Assembly (NCBI GenBank): GCA_034509925.1 | Contig: CM067526.1 | Coordinates: 11,079,629-11,143,628 of the forward strand | Direction: 5' to 3' | From: Hirudinaria manillensis | Lineage: Eukaryota > Annelida > Clitellata > Hirudinida > Hirudinidae | DNA: 64,000 bases | In this document: piece by piece, positions 25,381-43,200 of the stretch | Layout of the letters: the number at the start of each line of letters is the position of its first letter | Numbering within the stretch: the first letter of the stretch is position 1 | The notes under the pieces: generated by a model | What the model was told of the DNA's origin: nothing | The model's input: the letters and a program-made list of their open reading frames with translations, nothing else | Databases searched by the model: none | Translations under genes and position numbers: made by a program

Positions 25381-26224
25381 TGTTGACGTTTTTTTTTTTT
25401 TTTTTTTTTTAGAGTTTAGAGTTTATTGAACAAACAATTGAACAAACAATAATGTACATAAGTACACCAACGAAACAAATTAAACTTAAAATACAAAATA
25501 AACTCATAGGGTCAGTCTTAAGGAAGCGCAAGCTTCCGCTAAACAGACTGGCCCTAAAAATCATAATATATATAATACAACCATGTAAATTCAAACAACC
25601 CTTACTAAATGAGACTTATACAACTTCTTAAACAACAGAAACAATAACTCAAAAGGACATGAATGAAAACAAGTTAATTCCCTAACTGAATCTGGAATCG
25701 AAGTATATAATCTGGGCCCATAGCATTGTATAGAAAATAATTTCAAAGTAGATTTAGCAAAGGTAGGACTGTATTCGTGAGTGTTACGTAAGAAATAAGA
25801 AGGATTGTTATAGGTATTGCTTGTTATGAAAAAATCTGAAAATATTTTAGGAATAGAATTGAAGTGATAGGCAAACATAAAAAGGGCAGTTTGTAAGTCA
25901 TGAATTTGGGTTACACTTAGTAAATTATTGTTTATAAAAGCAGAGACAGTCGATGATAGAGGCGGCAGCAGGAAAATGACACGCACAATCCGTTTTTGTA
26001 ATAATGATAACTGATGTAAGTGTGTCTTGTAAGTGGAAGCCCATATGATATTACAGTAAGTTAGGTAGGGATAGACAAGTGAAAAATATAATGAAAGTGC
26101 TATTTTTGTGTTGATAAAAGGCCGTATCCTTGATATTATTCCAATATTTCTGGAGATGCGATTTTGTAAATAAGATATATGGTTTAGCCAAGAAAGGTGT
26201 TCATCTATTGTGATGTTGACGTTT
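25381..26224 (-). mobile_element. LINE family B, 5'-truncated copy with poly-A tail and 11-bp target duplication
   Basis: The minus strand encodes 214 residues of the C-terminal end of a CR1/Jockey-like reverse transcriptase ORF: TIDEHLSWLNHISYLQNRIS, then SLVYPYLTYCNIIWAS and LLQKRIVRVI, the conserved post-palm region, ending at 25591. A 3' UTR of about 180 bp and a poly-A tail (T-run from 25389) follow. The element is flanked by TGTTGACGTTT at 25381-25391 and 26214-26224, a target-site duplication that fixes its borders. The frame is open throughout, so the insertion looks fairly young. The catalytic part of RT and the endonuclease are absent through 5' truncation. Confidence 0.88.
25508..25555 (-). 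other. 3' UTR stem-loop of LINE family B
   Basis: Outer arms AGGGTCAGTC and GACTGGCCCT pair with a single G-T wobble; inside is a perfect hairpin GGAAGC-GCAA-GCTTCC. Related sequence occurs in the copies at 36199-36248 and 41545-41602. In LINEs such 3' hairpins are usually recognised by the element's own RT (family knowledge). Confidence 0.6.
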
Positions 26225-26801
26225 CGAGTCGTCATCTCATTTCCGAGTCACGTGATCTGTCGACAGTCCAATCGCAGAGCTGCGGTTTCGTTTAAAACAA
26301 AGATACGCTAAAAAAAAAACACAACACAACACAACACAACACAACGCAACGCAACGCAGAACATCGATGATATGCCTAACTATTGTGAAATATTTCTTGA
26401 AGCGTGGCACTCACCCAAACTCTAGTCATCACGACCTCACAGGAAGAGGAAGGAAGAGATGAAGATGAAGACGACGATGATGATCCTCACGTCCGCTTCC
26501 AGGTGGCAAAGAGAAACTGAAGTCAATGGTTCGACGCCTTTCCTTCAGTACTTTCAGCATCCAACGCGACGGACGAGCAACGAAGGAACATCTGAGGTTG
26601 TTGTACGCACCAGGAAGGAGGTGGAGTTGGGCCTGTTGAACGTGCAGTCGACGTCGTTGCATGGATAGTGACGATGACGACGATGATGTTGGCGATGATA
26701 ATGATGACGTTAATGGTAACGGGGGTAATTATGATGACGACGAGGAGGATGATTATGTTGGCGATAATAATAATAATAATAATAATAAAAATAAAAAAAT
26801 A

Positions 26802-26839
<38 letters not shown>

Positions 26840-27447
26840 CGATGATAGTGATGATGAAGTTAGAGAGATTTGCATCCATCCCTAATTTAATTTCATAAAA
26901 AGAAATAAATAATATTTAATCCTCGGTTTGAATTTTTATGTTTCCACTCGAAATTACTTCCGATGGCTTCGTTCATTAAATGTTCAACTTTCAAGTTTCA
27001 ATCTTCTTTTTTTTTAAACCAATTAAGATTTGAAAAAATCAAATTCAAGATGCAGATGAATTTCAGTCACTGACGACGATGACGATGACGATGATGATGA
27101 GACGATGAATCATCTTTTCCTCAACCCCAGGTCTTAATGATGATGATGATGTAGTAATGGCGGTGATGATAATGACGGTGATGATGATGATGATGATGAT
27201 TGGAAAGGATGAACGATGATATTTCATTATTCAGTCTGTCTTTTTCTCAAGAGGAGAGTCGTTTCTCGTCCGGGATCATTATCAAGATTGCTCGGTGGAA
27301 CGTATTAGTAATCGATAGTGGATCAGTTTCAGAGCAATTTGTCCATTTATTTCTTTCCAGGCTCAATTGATGGACCGCTATCGCCTTGGGTCCAATACGT
27401 TTGGATTCCTCTTTAATTGCAGACGACAGATTTGGGTTGATTGAATT

Positions 27448-27607
27448 CAACCTCATTGATTGAATAAGTTGCTTTGTTCAACCTGTTTGATTGACTAAGT
27501 TGCTTTGTTCAACTTACTTGATTGACTAAGTTGCTTTGTTCAACTTACTTGATTGACTAAGTTGCTTTGTTCAACCTGTTTGATTGAATAAGTTGCTTTG
27601 TTGCAAC
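27448..27607. repeat. 31-bp tandem array
   Basis: About five copies of a 31-bp unit built around TTGATTGACTAAGTTGCTTT followed by GTTCAAC. The middle copies are nearly identical and the outer ones vary (CCTG/TTAC, GAATAAG/GACTAAG). Confidence 0.88.
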
Positions 27608-28231
27608 CTTCCTTCTCCTGAGATGACATGTTAATTTCAATATTTTATAGCTTCATGTTTTAATACTTGCAATTTATTTTTACAGAATATTAGTTTAATA
27701 TTAGTTTTTATTTAATTAATAAATAAATAAATTAATTACCCTAACGGGCCACTTACTGGCAACGTTGGGCCATAAATTCCCACGACGAAATAATAAGTTT
27801 TATCGAACAAATCGCATTAAATCATTCGAAATTCCAAGAAAATGTTTTGTATTCAAAATGAAAGAAGGATTAGAAAATATTGACTTCATATGCAAAGAGT
27901 GACCGGGAAATTTGTGGACTTCGCAGAGGATTTTGTTGGAGGTTGAGTTTATTGGGATTTCTCAACGTGTCCGTGTGCGATTGTGTGTGCGTGTGTGAGC
28001 GTGTGTGTGTGCACTTGTACGTGTGTACGTTAGTGTGCTTGTGCATGAGAACCCGCGGATTTAAGGGGGATCGAGAGGGCGTCAAGACCTCCCCATGATT
28101 TGTAAAATAAAAATAAATTATAAAAATATAAAAATAAAAAATGTGCCTGGAGACGTGTGGCGAGATTTAATCTACGAGAAGTGGGCGATGATTCCACCTT
28201 CCCAGGTTGATCATCAGTCTTTGTTCCAATG

Positions 28232-28491
<260 letters not shown>

Positions 28492-29207
28492 TTTGCGTGA
28501 GTGGCTGGGTGGGTGCCTTTCGGACGTAATAATTCGGGAGTTTTCCCCTACCAAGCGATGGTGATGGAGATGAAGATGACGATGATGATGACGGTGATTG
28601 CAGCCCTACTTTTGTAGTGAAAAATAAATGATACGAAGCCTAATTTCTAAACGGACGAGCAGAAAGTTTTAATAAATCTTTATTGTTGCTGTTGTTGTGT
28701 TTGATGCATTTTATTTTTAATAAATTATATCCTTCTCATATCCTAACGAATTCACTTCTATTCCAGGTCTATGGTTTCACCTTGCGAATGAAATGGAATT
28801 AATTTAATAACTTGTTAATTTGGAATAACTCTGATCATCAGTGAAATAAATTGCATTTCTAAGCTTTGCAAAATTATGAGTTAACCTATACTTGCTTTGT
28901 GGTCATAATACGTTGCACAATCTTTTGATAACAAGTTAACAACAACGAGCAGCAATAACAACATCAACATCAACAACATCAACTGATGATTCCATCACTC
29001 GTCGAGATTTGGATGACAAACGAGAAGCAATCCTCATCAATTGCATTCCGTCGGAGGACGGAAAGTTAAAGACTATTTAATGGCAAAGTAAAACGCGTAG
29101 CATAAAAATGCACACGTGCTTTTACAAAATAAAATCAGGGTCCTGATTGCTTGGAAGTTTCACGAATCAGTTTCTATCTATTTGACTGCAGTCTGACATT
29201 TGAACGT

Positions 29208-35310
<6,103 letters not shown>

Positions 35311-36059
35311 TTTTTAAGTATTCGAATATTTCAATTATAATATTAGAAAATATTAAGCAAGCTCCAGATATTGCAGTTTAGAGTAAGATAAACAATATTG
35401 GCAAAATATTCAATGGCCGAATTGGTTCTACTTAACCATCGAAAGCAATTACTGATATTATAAGCCACTTTGTATCTTTTAACAACGACAATTGTTACTC
35501 AAAGTAAAACTGTTCAATGCTGTGTTTGTCACGACACCAATACATTTCTCAGATACATTGTTTTAGAAATTTAAAATTGTTTGGTTATAAAAACAAAACA
35601 ATTCTGTTTAAAGGACGAGAGGTTATCCGTGAAGTTGGTTTATTTTTAGGAATGGAATCGATGATTTAAACGATTATTTCCGGTTTGATTTCGCAAATAA
35701 ATAAATAAAAAATCAAGATTATAGGAGTAATAGGAATGTATAAACGTAGAAAACCCTTCTCAGTCTCCTTAAGCCAATATAAATTGACGTTTTCAAGTTC
35801 ATAACTTAACTAATTAATCTCTTCAATTACATTTGCAAACAAATTTTCCAAAGTAAAATAATGACAAGGACCTTGATATTGATTAAGATCTCGATAAGCT
35901 GCATATTTGTTTTTCATAAGACGGTTTGCATGAATAAAATTCGAAAGTACAAAATGATTTAATTAAACGACTCTTTGCACTGAGAATTTCTGAATGAAAG
36001 ACAAGATGAACTTAGTCACTTATAAAGTGCTTCCTGGAATTAATAGAATTTATTATTTA

Positions 36060-36260
36060 ATAGAAATTATTTTTTTTATGAGTTTATAAAAGTGTCAAAG
36101 CAACTGAAGCAATCAAATAGCAAATTAAACATGTACAACATTAAACAAACAAATATGTACATAACACAAAGTAACAAATTGATCTAAAAATAAACGCATA
36201 GGGTCAATCAGCCTGGCCGGAAGCTTGGGCTTCCTTAAGACTGGCCCTGAAAATCATTTC
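36060..36260 (-). mobile_element. LINE family B, 3' UTR fragment with inverted hairpin
   Basis: Shares TGTACATAA, the segment TAAACKCATAGGGTCA and GACTGGCCCT with the copy at 25381-26224. The internal GGAAGC/GCTTCC hairpin (36219-36234) is in the opposite orientation relative to its flanks. No coding sequence remains. Confidence 0.75.
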
Positions 36261-36858
36261 ATGCGAATTTCAAAAACACAGTTAGTGATGGTCCACCATG
36301 TTTTTCTTTTCAATTTTAAACTTTTTGACTAAGTTTCGATCCTGTTTTACGAAAAAGCAAGTAATTATAATTCAACCAACTACCGTGTTTCACGTTTATA
36401 TTAAGTTTGGCTCCAAATTATAGGACGATGGGGCTCTTTGGGGTGGAAAGGTGAGGTGAGGTGAATGTTGCTACCTGTTGCTACCGAAAGCAATGTGTGG
36501 CGTTCGGACCCCTGTCAACTTAATGAATTATCGCACGAACATAGACTCGAGATATGATGTATTTTTAACAAATCTGCCGGAGTTATGTGAAAAATATTTT
36601 TAATAAAGTAAGTTTTACTCATTTAATTAAATGAATTAATTAACACTTTCCATAAAGGTCAACCTCCCAACAAAGATATTCCATTTGGCAGGAGCCCACG
36701 CGATCTTAAATGACGAGAGTTTATTAATAATTAATGTTCATTAATATTATTTAAATAATAAGTCATCATAATTATTATTAAACTCTTTGATGTCGTTGTG
36801 GGACTTGGTGAGAAATTCACGCCCTTCTGCGCGCAATTATAAACAAATTATAAGAATA

Positions 36859-37860
36859 AAGTACAGCGCGCGTCATAAAAATGGGACAGGTGTATGTTTT
36901 GACGACATCATTCCAAGTAGTGGAATTATGTAAATCATTTTTTATATGATATAGTAAAATACGTTACATTTACAGATTTATCAAATTTATTGTGCAAAAA
37001 TAAATATTTTGTGAGAATTTAGCAAAACACTGGAAATCCCCGAAATTGCACACATCAACGAAGAACACTGTGGAGCATAAATTTTCAAATTTATTGGATT
37101 TAAACTTTTAAATTATGATTTATATGAAAGTCAACAATGAGTTTTGTCTCCTTTCTTCATAATTACCTATTTAATTCTGTTTTTTAATGAATCCAGGAAA
37201 GGTTTTAGACTGTCTTCGTCCAGCTCTTTCCAGACCTTTTCCAAAGAGTCTTTCAGCTCTTAAACGCTGGTATATTGCTTGCCATTACAATATATTTTCC
37301 TGGCAAGCAATCCCCACACGTGTTTGACGGTTTAAAGTCTTGGGAGCGAGATAGCCACTTGAAAACCTCCAAATTCCTTTCCTAGATAAAAAGTTTGGTT
37401 GATTTTGCCGTGCTGGAAGATGATCCTTTCAGTTCTAAATTTGTCACATAATGTAAACAAATGAAAGTCCAGTGTTTCAACATATTTGGCAGAGTTTTGC
37501 TTCCCCTCTAAGGCCACAAGTTCTGAAGAACCTCGAGAGCAAATGGCAGTCCAAACCTTCACTGAGCCACCTCTAAAATTTCTTTCAAAAAATTATTTTT
37601 CTGGATCTTTTGACATTATGCCTTTGATATTTGAATCCATCTGGGCCATCCAAGTTAAATTTCTTTTCATCTGAAAAAAGAACGGAGTTCCAGTTAGTGT
37701 CCAGTTTGTTGAACTGAGCCCCTTGGAATCTTCGCGAAGGATGACTCTTCTCTGACATTCATCCAGTTTTTTGGGCCTTCCAAATTGTTCCATAACTTTG
37801 AGGATCACTTAAAAAAACGACTATAACCACGGAATGACCATCTTAATCCTAGGTTATTTG
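36859..37860 (-). mobile_element. Tc1/mariner DNA transposon fossil
   Basis: Minus-strand pieces match a Tc1/mariner transposase in order: GRPKKLDECQRRVILREDSK (helix-turn-helix region), VKVWTAICSRGSSELVALEG, then KYVETLDFHLF and IIFQHG, then near 37350 a decayed SQDFKPSNTCGDC corresponding to the family's SPDLNPIENVWG. Several stops and frame changes interrupt it, so it is dead. A possible 3' inverted terminal repeat begins at TACAGCGCGCGTCATAAAAA near 36860; no matching 5' end is visible near 37860-38100, so the left end of the element is lost. The N-terminal part is missing. Confidence 0.7.
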
Positions 37861-38125
37861 AAAGAATTACCTAACGAAGAGGTATTAAATACAATATTAA
37901 ATAAATTAAATAATTAAAAATTAAATAAAATATAATCATACGACTGAATTTAATTAAAATCAATATCTAATTTAATTAATTTGTAATATAAATTCGAAAA
38001 ATCATATAAAAATATTATTTAGTATCTTTTATTGGCCTTAAAGTCTACCTGGACAGTGAAATAATTTCAAATAAATAATTAATCGCTGCATATTACATAC
38101 AAAAAATAATCAGAGACATTCTAAG

Positions 38126-38806
38126 ATGGACATCAGGCCTTGCCACACAATTTACGTTAATAACCTCAACGACAAAATTAAGAAAGATGAATTGAAAAGA
38201 TCGCTCTTGGAACTTTTCTCCCAGTTCGGCAGAATCCTCGATATCGTGGCCATGAAGACGCCGAGTACCAGAGGACAGGCTTTCATCGTTTTCAGAGAAA
38301 TTTCAAGTGCAAACGTCGCTATGAGGGCACTGAACAGTTTTTCTTTTTACGGCAAACCGATGAGAATTCAATACGCCAAGACGGAATCCGAAGCAATTAC
38401 GAGACTCAAGAATCCTCCCGCGGAAAGAATAAAGAGAAAAGCAGAAAATGAAGAGGACAAACAGAAAAAGAAACCTAAGTTGACAACGAGCGCCCTGCCA
38501 GCCTTCCATAACGCACAAAGAAATGAACAGCCAATGAGGGCGACAATGGCCTACGATCTCGGAGAGGAAAACAAGAACAACGTACTCTTCCTCTCCAATC
38601 TCCCCCTGGAGACGACAGACTTTATGCTTTCCATGCTCTTCTCTCAACATACCGGCTTCAAGGAGATCCGCCTCGTTTCCGGTCGTGCAGACATCGCATT
38701 CGTCGAGTTCGAAAATTCCCTCCAGGCTGGTCAAGCCAAAGATTCTCTCGACGGGTTCAAGATGACTCCCACGCACGCCATGCAAGTGACTTTTGCAAAC
38801 AAATAA
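38126..38806 (+). CDS. snf: U1A/U2B''-type spliceosomal snRNP protein (SNF), intronless
   Basis: 226 residues with two RNA recognition motifs. RRM1 (about 8-85) has the RNP2 TIYVNNL and RNP1 RGQAFIVF of the U1A/U2B''/SNF family and the KPMRIQYAKT strand. A basic linker with KRKAENEEDKQKKKPK probably serves as nuclear localisation signal. RRM2 (about 150-226) has VLFLSNLP and ending THAMQVTFANK, matching the family C-terminus. Length is close to Drosophila SNF (about 216). It should bind stem-loops of U1 and/or U2 snRNA. An AATAAA lies at 38890-38895, 84 bp past the stop. The gene is uninterrupted, lies on the opposite strand between the two TNF genes, and could be a functional retrocopy or an ancestral single-exon gene; no poly-A tract or target duplication is obvious. 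Confidence 0.93.
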   Translation: MDIRPCHTIYVNNLNDKIKKDELKRSLLELFSQFGRILDIVAMKTPSTRGQAFIVFREISSANVAMRALNSFSFYGKPMRIQYAKTESEAITRLKNPPAERIKRKAENEEDKQKKKPKLTTSALPAFHNAQRNEQPMRATMAYDLGEENKNNVLFLSNLPLETTDFMLSMLFSQHTGFKEIRLVSGRADIAFVEFENSLQAGQAKDSLDGFKMTPTHAMQVTFANK

Positions 38807-40219
38807 ATCAATCCATAGGTCATTTTAATCTCTTCGGAAATGCAGAAAGCTGGTTGCGACCTATAGCAATTCGTAATAATTCATGTTTTAATAAAAGCGC
38901 TTTTCAATTTGAATTAAATGGATAGACATACAACCACTAAATGAAGATATATTATATAACGTAGAATATTTTTAAATGTTTTCCTTCCGAGAAGTCTTGC
39001 GGATTTCTTAAAATTGTTCCAAGGATTTTCACACTCGCCATTTTCTGAAACGCAGAATAGAGTTCAACTACATCCTTTAAGTGATGATATGCTTTATGTT
39101 AACATCAGCAGATAGACTTGAGGGCCACAAATGAGTGGCTGACTCTGAAGAATCTCTTCACACGAGAAACACGTTATTCAACTGTTTATTCAGTGAATTG
39201 CTGCCATAAATCCATTATAACAGGCAATTATTTCCATGTGAAAGAGTTGTAAAAATAACACTGCAATAACAACAATTAAACACTTAAATGAATTAAGATG
39301 TATATATAGCAACTGATTAAATGTTTGCCCAGGTCTTAAAATCTGTAAATCAATGTGCAACTATAAAGCTAATATTTACAAAAGTTATGCCACAAAAATG
39401 AAGATCAATATGCACGACCAATCGGGAAATTGTGATGCTACATGTATGTTGAAATATCAGGTCTCTTAACTTCAGGTATTCTTAAGACATTCAAAAATAA
39501 GTGCATTTTTTATAAATTGCAAAATATATAATTTTTATAAATAAGTATAAGATGAAATGAAAAAACAGTTGAAAATGAAATAAACAATATAATATTAAAA
39601 ATATAACTTTCAAACAAAGTTGAGCATATGATCACCGGACAGCTATCAAAAAAATTTGTTGTGTGTCACTCAAGAGAAACAAAAACGAACCACAGAAGGT
39701 CAAAGCACTTCTAAAAAGATAATAAGAGTTCCCTTGTTTCTCGAGGTTTCGTTTTTCTTAAATCTAAGACTTCATTTTGAAATTTCATCATGAAATTTTA
39801 TGAGAAGTTATCTTCAAAAGCTCGTGTAAATACTTTTTGGCAAGGTAAAAACATAAAAGCTCAAAGGATATAATGCATATTTGCATGCATCCCCCTTAGG
39901 CATTAAATTTACAGCCAGTCATTTTCATAATAATTTGCCTTCACAGCAACAGCTAATTATTTTAAAACAAACATTATCAGCAAAAGGCAACCTTTCTCTG
40001 TAGCATCCTTCATTAAAACAATTCTAGAAGTTTCAAGGCATTCTCGGATGATTTCAGGATATATCTATTCTTGAAAGTATTTTATACTCTCTCAGTGTAA
40101 CAATAACTTCTGGTCGATGTCAAAAGTGACATATTATTGTTATTATTATTATTATTAACAGATGTTTTGAGATACTCTTGTCAACAAACACACGAGTTCA
40201 GTTCAGTTCAGTTGTGGTT
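38807..40219. other. Non-coding interval, SNF to TNF ligand 2
   Basis: Contains the SNF 3' UTR with AATAAA at 38890 and the 3' UTR of TNF ligand 2. The rest is AT-rich without recognisable features. Confidence 0.5.
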
Positions 40220-43200
40220 TCAGTTAATTCTGTAAACACTGAAGAAAGAAGCGCTATTCCATCGACAAAGCCAGTTGACCGGAAGGGCACTGACACTTAA
40301 ACTTTCACCCGATTCCAAGTCAATTAATCCAGTAAGTGTCGATACGTGAAGAGATCCTCTCCCATCTCCACAGCCAGGCATTGGTTGTCCTTCTTCCAAT
40401 TGAGGAACATTCACGAGGCTGGATTGTTGGAGTAACTGACGTCCATCAGAGAGGACTTTTTGGCCGACAAACAGATGTTTTTTGAAGGCCACTTTTAACA
40501 ATTCGTCGGTAGCAAAAAAGCTCAGTTGTACGGATATAAAATACGTCCCAGCTTGACTTATCTGAAATAAAACTACAATTATGTTATATCAATGATTGCA
40601 GGGCATTCCATGCAGTCCATTGCGAATCTTACTACTTATTACCCTAATAAACCTTAAATAACAAAAAGGTCATTAATATATACATATATTTGTCAAATGG
40701 AACACTTTTGAACCTTCAAAAACTAAAAAAAAGGTTTAAAAAAATGCAAAAATTTGACCTAGTTTCTCAATAATGATTGGTTTCTTTGATTTAGGAAAAT
40801 AAAGGAAAATAGAGGAATAATTATTGGAAAATATTAATTTCAGTTAAATATGTACAAAATATTGACTTAAAACAATTAAAATTGTCAACTTCGCCAAATT
40901 AAAACTAAAAAATAATTGTGATTTCCAAAAAATGTTTTTTTATAGAACAAGTTTTTTTATCACTGTTCAAACTGTTAAAACCTTCTTCCCAAGTCATTAT
41001 TAAATGATAAAATTGTTTTATGTTTCCCTGTAGTAATTTTTCATCAGATATATATATATATATATATTTCATCTGTCCTTACTTAACTTACTGCAACATC
41101 TATTTATGCATTTACAAAAACAAATTACATGAATAATTTTCTTATTGCCACCTAATGTCATCAACTGTCTCCGCTTTCGCTAACAATAAACTATTAAACG
41201 AGTCACAAATTTGCATTTACAAACTGCTCCTTTCATGTTCTCATGTGATTTCAATTCTCTCCCTGAAATATTTTGACTTTATTATAGCAAGCAATAACTA
41301 CAATACTCCCTCTCGCTTTCTGTGTAATGTGCACAAATATACTCATTCTTTTTTAAGTCCAATCTGAAATTATTCAATGTTATGGCTCCTCCCTGCCCAA
41401 AGATCAAGTTCAATTACCCTCTTGTCCTTTTAATATACTTTATTTATTATATAAAAAATGATATTAACAACATTTACCGCATAAATTGTGTACTTCACGA
41501 TTTTACATGTAACTATTTCCTGTAATAACTGTAAAGCTTCCTGTACATAGGGATTCCTATGGTCAGTTAGCAGAAGCCTGTGTTCCCTTATGGTTGGCCC
41601 TTTGAGTATACCTGAATTTGTTTCAACGCTTTGTATATAGCTGTGTTGAGTTTTTATGTTTAAAAACTTGTTTTGTTAAAATAGTTCGAATTATTGTTTT
41701 AATGTTTTTTGGTGTGACTCCATGGGAAGTTTGGACAGGTAAGAAACCTAGGATCAGTCATCTACGTATTGTTGGTTCTGCTTGTTATGTTCACATACCT
41801 GATCAACGACGACAAAAGATGGATAAGAAAGCGATTAAAGGCTATCTACTAGGCTACGATGGTGATGAACGCTATCGAGTATGGCTCAAGGAACAGAGGA
41901 AAATGATTTTCTCAAGAGATGTTGTATTTCAAGAAAAGCCAAAAGAATGTGGAGAAACTGTTGAGTTACAGATGCCAACAAAGTCCACAACAGAACTTCA
42001 CAGTGAATCCAATTCAGAAGGTGAAGATCAGCAGAGTCAAGGTAGTGAGGATGAAAACCAAGTTAGTACTGATGAAATTAGAAAACAATCAGTAGGTCAT
42101 CAGCTCAGAGATAGATCAGCTTTACAGAAACCCAAGAAGTTTGATGATTATGTATTGCTAACACAAGTAGCAGAAGTATATGTACTAGACATAAAAGAAC
42201 CAAACACATCAAGACAAGACATTTTTTCGTCAGAGAAAAAGTCACAGAAGGCGAGGTGTGTGTCAAAAGAGTCTCATCAGAATTTCAGATTGCAGACATC
42301 TTGACAAAACCAGTTGGTGGAGTGAGGCTGAACATGCTGAAGGACAGAATGGGACTTAAATAGTAATTCGGTGGATTTTAACAAAATGAGAAGGTGTTGA
42401 GTTTTTATGTTTAAAAACTTGTTTTGTTAAAATAGTTCGAATTATTGTTTTAATGTTTTTTGGCCCCGCCCCTTCCTCCATTGTTGTTTCGCGTTTCTTG
42501 GTGTGTGAATAAAGTTACCGCAATAAGCTGTTCGTTTTGCTTAAATTTTCTTGTATTTTCTAACAGTAATATGGTTGTGGAGGATTGAGTTTGTTCTGGA
42601 TATACTCAAAAAAAAAAAGATCCTGATATCCTCTTTAGAAAGGAAAACAGGTTAAATAAATAAGTACAATATGATTTTCAGAAGGGATTGACAGTAAGCT
42701 AAGGAAATCTGCGTTGCTGTTTGCACTTGCCAAACACTTGTGATTGTGGGGATACCCACGTATTGTTGGGAGACTCAATTTATTCAGTAATTTCTTGGGA
42801 ATATCATGAAATAAAGGCAAAAAACAAAGTAAAAACTGTAGCAAATCTACAGCATTTGGAAATAAATTTTATTTTTTTTACCAAAATATGAACAATTAGA
42901 AACAATTCAATTAGTAATATCAATTTTAAATCATTTCGATTCTGGCTTTTTATTTGATTGACAATCTTTAGTCAAGTGATTTTACCCTATTATTTATAAA
43001 TACCATTAAGGAAAATCTCCTTTAAAAAAATGGGGCTGGTATGAATTAAAATCTTTTTTATTTGATCAATTTCTGAATAAATTTTATATTGTAGTTTTCG
43101 TAAAAAAAAACTCAAGAAAATAAAAAACATTTTTCAATAATGTAAATTTGAAAAACATTAAAAACAAATCAAAATTGTGTGGTACTTTTAATTATTAAGT

